Source: an uncultured Planctomycetales bacterium
Lineage (GTDB): Bacteria; Planctomycetota; Planctomycetia; Pirellulales; Thermoguttaceae
DNA length: 5,270 nucleotides
Assembly: GCA_937889015.1 (NCBI GenBank)
Contig: CALARR010000029.1
Coordinates: forward strand, 1-5,270
Direction: 5' to 3'
In this document: piece after piece, positions 1 to 5,270 of the stretch
Layout of the letters: every line of letters begins with the position of its first letter
How positions within the stretch are numbered: the stretch's first letter is position 1
The notes under the pieces: model-generated
The model's database searches: none
Told to the model about the DNA's origin: nothing
Seen by the model: the letters and a program-made list of their open reading frames with translations, nothing else
Program-made: the position numbers and the translations under genes

Positions 1-1092
1 TTCGGATACACGGAGGGGACGATCCTCCTGTCGGAAGACAACGGCCACACCTGGCCGCACAAGGCGGCCTTTCCCGACGCCCAGCAGATCAACTTCAGTT
101 GCATTCTCAAGAACGGGAACGTGCTCTTCACGACAGGCGCGAAGCTATATCTCAGCACCGACAACCTGAAGACGTATAAGCTCATCACGGTGAAGAAGGC
201 GGACGGCAGCGATTACGTCCCGCACACGCCCGCCAATCCCGAGAATCCCGGCTGGTACTTCCACACGCTTTCGGGCGTGAACTCCTGGGATGTGAAGGGC
301 AAAGAGATGCTCGTGTGGGGCAACTACTGCAACGTGCTGGGCGGGGCCACCCCGGTCAACATCTACTACTCGACCGACCACGGACAGACCGTGAAGATCG
401 CCTACGCCTTCGGACAGAATCCGAATTTCCAGGACAACGGTTCTCCCGGCGGAGGCAAGACGGGCACGCTGCTCGGCGACCCCAATAATCCCCTCATCTG
501 CCGCCACGTGCATTCGGTGGCCTACAACCCGGCGGAAGACGCCTTTTACGCCTGCACGGGCGACGGCGATCGGCCGCAAGGCAAGGAATGCCACTGGTTG
601 CGCGGCACGTATGACGCCGTCCAGGACCAGTGGCAGTGGAAGGTCATTGTCACCGCCAGCCTGAACACGCGCTACAAGTCGGGCGGCATCACCTTCGTCG
701 ATGGAAAGTGCTATTGGATCAGCGATGCCAACGGTCCCCCGCCATATGACCGCGGGATCTTCCGCTGCGATCCGGCCGATATCCCCTATCCCGAGAAACA
801 CACCTTGCTGTTCAATCCGCAGGTCGAGTCAGGCAATATGATCATCGAAGACGGCGTGATCCTGGCGTCGCACTGTGCGCCCGCTTCGCCGATGAAGACG
901 GGGATCATCGTCTCGTTGGACCTGGGCAAGACGTGGGCCCAGTACGATCTGGCGGAATTCGGCGCGCGCTCCCCGACGCGCTTTCATGAGAAGAACGGCG
1001 AGGGCTGGTTCCGAGTGGATTTGCGATCCGGCTGGATCAAACACGCCGAGGTGATCTTCATCAAGCCCAAGCCCGCAGGCGGTCACGGGTAG
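1..1092 (+). CDS. Sialidase-like BNR/Asp-box beta-propeller protein (5' end missing)
   Basis: The reading frame is open from the first base and ends at TAG 1090-1092, giving 363 codons of a protein whose start lies upstream of the window. The GTG at 121 is internal, because clear coding sequence precedes it. Asp-box motifs (SxDxGxTW) are visible: SEDNGHTW at residues 11-18 of the visible part, a decayed copy STDNLKTY at 52-59, STDHGQTV at 124-131 and SLDLGKTW at 305-312. Such boxes mark hairpin turns in the blades of sialidase-type propellers. A segment with HVHSVAYNP followed by CTGDGD (about 169-196) resembles surface loops of BNR-family propellers. These folds bind or cleave glycans and are usually exported, but the Asp boxes are structural, and I cannot identify the sialidase Arg triad or the Tyr/Glu nucleophile pair. 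Enzyme activity is therefore not claimed. The signal peptide, if any, is outside the window. The next gene also ends in a propeller-like region. Confidence 0.85.
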   Translation, partial: FGYTEGTILLSEDNGHTWPHKAAFPDAQQINFSCILKNGNVLFTTGAKLYLSTDNLKTYKLITVKKADGSDYVPHTPANPENPGWYFHTLSGVNSWDVKGKEMLVWGNYCNVLGGATPVNIYYSTDHGQTVKIAYAFGQNPNFQDNGSPGGGKTGTLLGDPNNPLICRHVHSVAYNPAEDAFYACTGDGDRPQGKECHWLRGTYDAVQDQWQWKVIVTASLNTRYKSGGITFVDGKCYWISDANGPPPYDRGIFRCDPADIPYPEKHTLLFNPQVESGNMIIEDGVILASHCAPASPMKTGIIVSLDLGKTWAQYDLAEFGARSPTRFHEKNGEGWFRVDLRSGWIKHAEVIFIKPKPAGGHG

Positions 1093-1164
1093 AGCCGGGG
1101 CGAGTGCGCCGCAGGCGGATGACGTGGCACAGGCGCTGAACGCGGTTCGACCGAGCGAGTTCCG

Positions 1165-1176
1165 TTCTGCGCAGAA
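1165..1176. promoter_or_regulatory. 12-base perfect palindrome, possible operator
   Basis: TTCTGCGCAGAA is a perfect dyad lying 103 bases upstream of the deacylase start codon. Dimeric repressors commonly bind sites of this kind, but roughly one 12-base palindrome is expected by chance in a window of this size. The operator reading is therefore tentative, and no regulator gene is visible nearby. Confidence 0.2.
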
Positions 1177-1264
1177 TCGTCATCCCGGCGCGCCGAGCCT
1201 TGGCGGAACGCGGCGGGTGTCTTTCCACGCGTCGGCCTGACAGGTATCGAGATCATCCTTGCAC

Positions 1265-1270
1265 AGAGGA
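1265..1270 (+). promoter_or_regulatory. Ribosome binding site that sets the deacylase start
   Basis: AGAGGA lies 9 bases before ATG 1280 and matches the anti-Shine-Dalgarno core well. It favours ATG 1280 over the in-frame TTG at 1259, which would lie upstream of it, and over the ATG at 1337, which has only a weak TGGA before it. Confidence 0.6.
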
Positions 1271-1279
1271 AGCATCCTA

Positions 1280-4200
1280 ATGGCAGCGAACAAGACCTTG
1301 ATCTTCGCGCATGGCCGCTGTACTGATGGAATCGGCATGCTTGTGCCATCTCTGGTTATTGGACTGGCCCTGGCAACGCTTGCCCCGCCCCTGCCGGCGG
1401 CCGCGGTGGATGCAGACCTGTTGCTTCGCGGCGGCACGCTCCACGACGGTTCGGGCGCGGAAGCCGTGGTGGGGGATGTGGCGATTCGCGCTGGAAGGAT
1501 CGTGGCCGTGGGCCAGGTGACGCCGGGCAAGATCGGCCGGAGCATCGATTGCCGCGGCCTGGTCGTCGCCCCGGGCCTGATCGATGTCCACACGCATACC
1601 GATGGAACGCTGGCCAAACCGGGCATCCGTCCCTGCCTGAACTACCTCAAGCAGGGCTGCACGACCGTGGTCACCGGCAACTGCGGTGGCGCAAGCGACG
1701 TGCCCAAGTTCCTCAGCGACGTGGACAGCAACGGCGCGGGCACGAACATCGCGCACCTGGTGGGGCACGGCACGGTGCGGCGAAAGGTCCTGGGCTCGGA
1801 ACGCCGCGCGCCGACCGCCGAGGAACTGGAGCAGATGAAAGCCCTCGTCGCGCAAGGCATGCGCGACGGGGCGTGGGGCATGTCCACCGGACTGATCTAC
1901 GCCCCCAGCTCTTATGCCCAGACCGAGGAGCTCATCGCCCTGGCCCGGGTGGTGGCAGCCCACGGCGGCATCTATGTCAGCCATATCCGCGACGAAGGGG
2001 ATCACGTGCTGGAGGCGGTGGCCGAGGCGATCCGCATCGGCCGCGAGTCGGGCGCGCCGGTCCATATCTCGCATTTCAAATCGATGCAGATCCCCAACTG
2101 GGGTCGCGTGCGCAAGGCCGCGGTGATGATCGAAGAGGCGCGTGCAGAGGGCCTCTCGATCACGGCCGACCAGTATCCCTACACGGCCAATTCCTTCTCG
2201 CTGGCCGACGCGACCCTGCCCGATGGCCAGATCCTGTGGTGCAAACGTGCGGAGATCATCAAACGCATGGCCAGCGAACCGGAGTTCGCCGCGCTGGTGC
2301 GGCGCGTGATCGCCGAGCAGATTGGCCGGGTGGAAAAGATCGTGATCGCGGCCAGCAAGAAGTTCCCCCACTACGTCGGCAAGAGCCTGCAGGAAATCGC
2401 CGCCCAGGAGAAGATCGAGCAGGTGGACCTGGTGCTGAAGATCGTGGCCCAGGAGAACCCGCAGGTGGTCAGCCATTCGATGTCCGAAGAGGACGTGGGG
2501 TGGGTGATGACGTTGCCGTGGGTAGCGACCGCGTCGGACGGCGCGGCTCGTGCCCAGAACCCCGAAGAGCATCACCATCCGCGCAATTTCGGCACCTTTG
2601 CGCGGAAGATTGGACACTACGCCATTCAAGACAAGGTCCTCTCGCTGCCGCAGGCGATCCGCAGCGCGACAGGACTGCCAGCCGACATTTTCGGGCTGGC
2701 CGAACGGGGCTATCTGCGGCCCGGTTATCATGCCGACATCGTGGTCTTCGACCCGGCCACGTATCGCGATCAGGCCACGTTCGACAAGCCGCAAGAGTAC
2801 GCCACGGGCGTGCGGCATGTATTCCTCGCCGGCGAAGCGGCCATCGACGATGCGCAGCCGAGTTCCAAGCTGTTTGGCTGCGCTCTGCGCCATCGTTCTC
2901 CAGAGCAGCCCGCGAAGGCGGCCGGGCGGCGACCCTTTGAAGTGCGAGTGGAGGCCGAAGAGATCGTCTGCTATCCGCCGGCCTACGAGGTGACCAACAA
3001 CGGCTCGGGGATGTTCTGGGGTTCGGGCAGCCCTCAGATCGCACGCGTCGGCGACCGCTTGTTCGTCAGTGCGCTCGAGCACGTGCCGGGCTGCGCTCCG
3101 CTGAACAACGCGCGCTGGGCCCTGTACGAGCGCGGCGCGGAGGGCTGGCAGTGTCGCCAACGCGACCCGAAGGATCGCACGCGCGAACCGTGCCCGCTGG
3201 CGGTCAGCCACTCGGGGCGGCTGATGATGTCGGCCAATCCCACCTTGGCCCCCTGGACGCCCACGCCCCCCGACGTGGAAAAGCAGAAGCGGCTGCCCAC
3301 GGGCAGCGGCGATACGGGGCTTCCCTACCGAGGCGGGCCGGCACGGCCGGAGTTCCTGGAGTTCGACCCCGCCCACCCCGAGCAATCGCCCCAGCATCTT
3401 GTTCCTACCTGGACCGGCGAGCCCAAGTTCACGGAACATTCCTATCGCACCTTCGCCGCCGATGGCGGCCGAGGCGAGTTCATCCTCTTCCAGAACATCG
3501 GCTCGACGCATTCGCAATGGGCCTTTCTGGATCAGGCCGGGGCTTGGAAGACGGGCGAGTTGGTCTGGCCGGAGGGGGAGGACCCCAGATATGCGCCGTA
3601 CCACGACAAACGCGCACGCGTGAACTATCCCAATGCGCTGCTCAGCAACCGCGAGGTGCATTTCATCGGCACCTCGCCCTACAATATCTGGAAGCGGATC
3701 GACCCGCTGAAGACCGAAACCTGGGGACGCGACAAGAGGGGCTGGCGCATGCGCAAGTTGCACTGCGCCTGGACGCCGGACATCACCAGCAAACCCTTCT
3801 CCTCGTGGACGGTGGTCGCCGAGACCATGGACGATGGCGGAACCCTGACGCTGGGCGACTCCTGGATCGCGCCCGACGGCCGGGTGCATGTGGTGTGGCA
3901 ACAAAATCCGATCCATCCGCAATTGCGCAAGCTCCACTTCCCCGACATCCAGCGCGATTGGCGGCTGTGGTACGGAATCCTGAAGCAGGGCAAAGTGCTG
4001 GAGCAGCGTCTGCTCTTCGCGGGCGGCGAGACCACGGGCCCCGTGCAACCCAGCGGCCAGCCGCGGTTTCATATCACCCCGGACAAGACGCTCTACCTGC
4101 TGTTCAACCTGGTGGGGACCACGGCCGCCACCAAGGAGCAGACGGGCAGCTATGCCGTGCGGCTCGAAGCCGATGGCTCCTGCTCGGCCGCGGTGCGGAT

Positions 4201-4345
4201 CCCCTTGCAGCGTCCGCTGAACGGCACCTTCTTCACCGCCACGCCCCGCGCCGGCAATCGGCTCACCGAGGCGGCCGACCTGCTGATTGCCGACACGATC
4301 GATGACAAGCCGGTGGCGCGCTATGCCCGGCTCCGCTTTCTGTAG
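1280..4345 (+). CDS. Exported N-acyl-D-amino-acid deacylase fused to a C-terminal propeller-like domain
   Basis: Predicted to hydrolyse N-acyl-D-amino acids to a D-amino acid and a carboxylate, probably outside the cytoplasm. Starting at ATG 1280 the protein has 1021 residues; ordinary D-aminoacylases have about 480-550. Residues 1-42 look like a Sec signal peptide: a long n-region with Lys5 and Arg13, a hydrophobic stretch LVIGLALATLA, then PAAA before the mature start. Residues about 44-535 are the amidohydrolase: LLLRGGTLHDGSG opening, the HTH metal motif (His104, His106), GNCGG (Cys135), MSTGLIYAPSS, VSHIRDE (His235), ISHF (His265), SDG (Asp420), and HADIVVFDP near the end. These correspond to His67, His69, Cys96, His220, His250 and Asp366 of the Alcaligenes D-aminoacylase, and the 30-residue spacing between the last two histidines is identical. 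GCALRH at about 533-538 looks like the natural deacylase C-terminus. Residues about 553-1021 contain six propeller-like strand motifs. Substrate preference (general, D-Glu or D-Asp) cannot be read from sequence. Confidence 0.93.
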   Translation: MAANKTLIFAHGRCTDGIGMLVPSLVIGLALATLAPPLPAAAVDADLLLRGGTLHDGSGAEAVVGDVAIRAGRIVAVGQVTPGKIGRSIDCRGLVVAPGLIDVHTHTDGTLAKPGIRPCLNYLKQGCTTVVTGNCGGASDVPKFLSDVDSNGAGTNIAHLVGHGTVRRKVLGSERRAPTAEELEQMKALVAQGMRDGAWGMSTGLIYAPSSYAQTEELIALARVVAAHGGIYVSHIRDEGDHVLEAVAEAIRIGRESGAPVHISHFKSMQIPNWGRVRKAAVMIEEARAEGLSITADQYPYTANSFSLADATLPDGQILWCKRAEIIKRMASEPEFAALVRRVIAEQIGRVEKIVIAASKKFPHYVGKSLQEIAAQEKIEQVDLVLKIVAQENPQVVSHSMSEEDVGWVMTLPWVATASDGAARAQNPEEHHHPRNFGTFARKIGHYAIQDKVLSLPQAIRSATGLPADIFGLAERGYLRPGYHADIVVFDPATYRDQATFDKPQEYATGVRHVFLAGEAAIDDAQPSSKLFGCALRHRSPEQPAKAAGRRPFEVRVEAEEIVCYPPAYEVTNNGSGMFWGSGSPQIARVGDRLFVSALEHVPGCAPLNNARWALYERGAEGWQCRQRDPKDRTREPCPLAVSHSGRLMMSANPTLAPWTPTPPDVEKQKRLPTGSGDTGLPYRGGPARPEFLEFDPAHPEQSPQHLVPTWTGEPKFTEHSYRTFAADGGRGEFILFQNIGSTHSQWAFLDQAGAWKTGELVWPEGEDPRYAPYHDKRARVNYPNALLSNREVHFIGTSPYNIWKRIDPLKTETWGRDKRGWRMRKLHCAWTPDITSKPFSSWTVVAETMDDGGTLTLGDSWIAPDGRVHVVWQQNPIHPQLRKLHFPDIQRDWRLWYGILKQGKVLEQRLLFAGGETTGPVQPSGQPRFHITPDKTLYLLFNLVGTTAATKEQTGSYAVRLEADGSCSAAVRIPLQRPLNGTFFTATPRAGNRLTEAADLLIADTIDDKPVARYARLRFL
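2936..4342 (+). other. C-terminal propeller-like domain of the deacylase fusion
   Basis: This is the part of the fusion encoding residues 553-1021. Six short strands share a pattern of a turn, then alternating hydrophobic residues: GDRLFVSALE (591-600), SGRLMMSANP (645-654), GRGEFILFQN (730-739), NREVHFIGTS (790-799), DGRVHVVWQQ (866-875) and DKTLYLLFNL (935-944). The spacing of about 54-85 residues suits blades of a beta-propeller of the broad BNR type. Canonical Asp boxes are absent, unlike in the first gene. A TREPCPLA motif (634-641) and a nearby NPTL are distinctive. From memory, similar stand-alone proteins of unknown function occur in Planctomycetota and related phyla. The role could be glycan binding, a second catalytic activity or a partner surface; none can be chosen from sequence. 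Confidence 0.6.
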
Positions 4346-4370
4346 TCCGAACTGCGCCGCCCGTCGCTGA

Positions 4371-4401
4371 GCACGCGAGTGCGATCATCCTGGCTGATGA
4401 T
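4371..4401 (+). terminator. Tandem small hairpins after the deacylase gene, doubtful terminator
   Basis: GCAC-GCGA-GTGC (4371-4382) has four base pairs and a GCGA tetraloop of the stable GNRA class. It is followed directly by ATCATC-CTGGCT-GATGAT (4384-4401), with six base pairs. They begin 26 bases after the stop codon, where 3'-end structures are common. The absence of a following T-run means they could at most be mRNA-stabilising or weak termination structures. Confidence 0.2.
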
Positions 4402-4466
4402 GCGCGACGCGCGCGATTGCCGCCGCTTCAGGCCTGCCTGCGGATCGCGTGCTCCCTGGTCCGATC

Positions 4467-4492
4467 GGTCCAAATCCTACAGAGTTTGGGCC
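4467..4492 (+). other. Hairpin overlapping a palindrome in the leader region
   Basis: GGTCCAAA (4467-4474) pairs with TTTGGGCC (4485-4492) across a 10-base loop, giving eight pairs with one G-U in the RNA. Its 5' arm overlaps the near-perfect palindrome GGTCCGATCGGTCC (4458-4471), so the two structures exclude each other. No T-run follows on this strand. Confidence 0.3.
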
Positions 4493-4501
4493 AAAATCTC
4501 A

Positions 4502-4531
4502 TTGACCGTGTCCGACGCCGCAGCAAACAAT
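4502..4531 (+). promoter_or_regulatory. Weak sigma70-like promoter candidate for the membrane protein gene
   Basis: TTGACC (4502-4507) matches the -35 consensus at five of six positions. After an 18-base spacer, AACAAT (4526-4531) matches the -10 at four of six. The site would give a 5' leader of over 100 bases before ATG 4662. In GC-rich phyla promoter consensus is loose, so this is a suggestion only. TACACT at 4628-4633 is an alternative -10 nearer the gene. Confidence 0.22.
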
Positions 4532-4661
4532 CTCCTTGTGTGCGCCAGCCGCCGGCATTCTGGAATTTTCCACCCCGGCCGCGTCCGCGATGAGTTCCCG
4601 CCGTCCCTGAGGGGCCACGCGGCGCGATACACTCGGCCGCCCTGTAGTCCCAATAGGTTGC

Positions 4662-5270
4662 ATGATGTCCGAAGAAGAACCGGCTTTGACCAGACTTGGT
4701 TCGCTGGACGCGATGCGCGGCTTTGTGATGTTCCTGCTGTTGGGCAGCGGCGAGATCGGCCACGCGGGTATTCTGAGTACACTGCCCGCAATGTTCGACC
4801 ATCCTGCGGCCAAGACACTGCAGCAACAGATGCGCTACTCCAAGTGGGGCGATCCGATCCATGTCAAAGACCTGATCCGGCCACTGTTCATTTTCGTGGT
4901 GGGCGCAGCGATGCCGTACGCCTTCGGCAATCGCCTGAGCCGGGGTGAGAGCAAGCGACAGCTCTACCTTCACATCCTGCGGCGGACCGTGGTCTTGTTC
5001 TTCCTGGGGACGATCGCCGGCGGGCACTTGCTCGCCTTGGACCGATCACGCTTCTACCTCTTCAACAACGTGCTGGAAGAAATCGCCATTGGTTACCTGG
5101 TGGCCTCGCTGATCCTCCTGAACTTCCGCGTTCGTGGGCAACTGGCGGCCTTGGCCGTTCTGCTCTTGGGTTACTGGGGATTGATCTTGTTTGCGCCGGT
5201 GCCTGGCCACGGCGCCGGGGTGCATTCCCGTTTCTGCGCGGGCGGTTTTCCGGTAGACTGGCGACGGTTT
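4662..5270 (+). CDS. NagX/DUF5009-like membrane acyltransferase, HGSNAT-related (3' end missing)
   Basis: The frame is open from ATG 4662 to the right edge: 203 codons of a family usually around 370-450 residues. A second ATG at 4665 is equally possible; AGG at 4655-4657 is 4 bases from the first and 7 from the second. The opening RLGSLDAMRGF (residues 11-21) is the signature of the COG4299 / heparan-alpha-glucosaminide N-acetyltransferase group. DLIRPLFIFVVGAAMP (70-85) and NNVLEEIAIGYLVA (135-148) match its conserved membrane segments. At least five hydrophobic segments are visible, near residues 20-35, 71-88, 109-125, 136-154 and 160-178. Characterised members transfer acetyl groups across a membrane to amino sugars; bacterial members are poorly characterised. 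The position where relatives have H-x-x-W before the second membrane segment reads YSKW (59-62), so the expected active-site His appears to be Tyr. The 316-base gap upstream suggests separate transcription. Confidence 0.88.
   Translation, partial: MMSEEEPALTRLGSLDAMRGFVMFLLLGSGEIGHAGILSTLPAMFDHPAAKTLQQQMRYSKWGDPIHVKDLIRPLFIFVVGAAMPYAFGNRLSRGESKRQLYLHILRRTVVLFFLGTIAGGHLLALDRSRFYLFNNVLEEIAIGYLVASLILLNFRVRGQLAALAVLLLGYWGLILFAPVPGHGAGVHSRFCAGGFPVDWRRF

Larger units (their letters stand above)
1093..1279. other. Intergenic region between the propeller gene and the deacylase gene
   Basis: This 187-base gap has no convincing coding sequence, no hairpin followed by a T-run that would mark an intrinsic terminator, and no good sigma70-like promoter. 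CTGACA at 1237-1242 has no matching -10 at proper spacing. It contains a 12-base palindrome at 1165-1176, an 8-base inverted repeat (GGATGACG 1117-1124 with CGTCATCC 1178-1185), a 10-base GC palindrome at 1186-1195, and CGCAGGCGG, which also occurs at the end of the preceding gene (1074-1082 and 1110-1118). The gap is large enough for the deacylase gene to have its own promoter. Confidence 0.5.
4346..4661. other. 316-base intergenic region with several hairpins and no gene
   Basis: The stretch between the deacylase stop (TAG 4343-4345) and the membrane protein start has no supportable coding sequence; open frames here carry no recognisable family features. It contains small hairpins just after the stop (4371-4401), a stronger stem at 4467-4492 overlapping a palindrome at 4458-4471, a weak promoter candidate at 4502-4531, the near-palindrome TGGAA-TT-TTCCA at 4561-4572, and a -10-like TACACT at 4628-4633 without a recognisable -35. 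No T-run follows any hairpin, so a classical intrinsic terminator is not evident. Confidence 0.6.

Noticed and set aside
121..123. GTG as the start of the first gene
   Set aside because: The same frame is open to base 1 and encodes a perfect Asp box (SEDNGHTW) upstream, so the gene begins outside the window.
1074..1118. Direct repeat CGCAGGCGG at 1074-1082 and 1110-1118 as a recombination or attachment site
   Set aside because: Nine GC-rich bases repeated twice near a gene end are easily explained by chance, and there is no integrase or mobile element nearby.
1237..1265. Promoter with CTGACA as -35 for the deacylase gene
   Set aside because: The bases 16-18 positions downstream (around TGCACA) do not resemble a -10 and overlap the ribosome binding site, leaving no room for a normal leader.
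1549..2940. Long plus-strand open frame inside the deacylase gene in another frame
   Set aside because: Its product is extremely Arg/Gly/Pro-rich with no family features, as expected of an out-of-frame reading of GC-rich coding sequence.
1277..4072. Open frame of about 930 codons on the minus strand, opposite the deacylase gene
   Set aside because: It mirrors the deacylase gene in a GC-rich sequence where antisense stops are rare. Its translation is rich in Arg, His and Ala with no recognisable domain, while the plus strand encodes clear catalytic motifs.
3151..4305. Plus-strand open frame within the C-terminal domain, which could suggest a frameshifted second gene
   Set aside because: The main frame across the same bases gives repeated propeller-like strand motifs and runs without interruption to TAG 4343-4345; the alternative is low-complexity.
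4379..4948. Open frame spanning the gap and the start of the membrane protein gene
   Set aside because: It overlaps the NagX-like gene in another frame, is rich in Arg and Pro, and has no family signature or ribosome binding site.

Overview
The window is GC-rich DNA with three codirectional protein genes on the plus strand. Two of them are cut by the window edges. I see no RNA gene, mobile element, CRISPR array or long repeat. The gene content suggests a heterotrophic member of the Planctomycetota or a relative: secreted beta-propeller proteins, a D-aminoacylase-type amidohydrolase with a signal peptide, and a NagX/DUF5009-like membrane protein. That placement is inferred from gene content and general composition; no phylogenetic marker gene is present.

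Layout. Positions 1-1092 hold the 3' part of a sialidase-like BNR/Asp-box protein. A 187-base gap follows, with a 12-base perfect palindrome and a good ribosome binding site next to the following start. Positions 1280-4345 hold the central gene, about 1021 residues. It is an N-acyl-D-amino-acid deacylase (amidohydrolase superfamily) with a complete set of recognisable metal and catalytic residues, continuing in the same frame into a roughly 470-residue propeller-like C-terminal region. A 316-base gap follows (4346-4661), with several hairpin-forming segments and a weak promoter candidate. Positions 4662-5270 begin a multi-pass membrane protein of the COG4299 / DUF5009 (NagX, HGSNAT-like) acyltransferase group, which runs off the right edge.

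How they may fit together. Two proteins are probably exported and propeller-bearing, one of them with a deacylase domain, and the third is a putative membrane transacylase. This would suit processing of N-acylated compounds (N-acyl-D-amino acids, peptidoglycan or N-acetylated sugars) outside the cytoplasm. The gaps of 187 and 316 bases argue against a tightly coupled operon, so the functional link is only a hypothesis. The most notable observation is the deacylase-propeller fusion, about twice the length of an ordinary D-aminoacylase. Second is the apparent replacement by tyrosine of the histidine expected at the active site of the NagX/HGSNAT-like protein.
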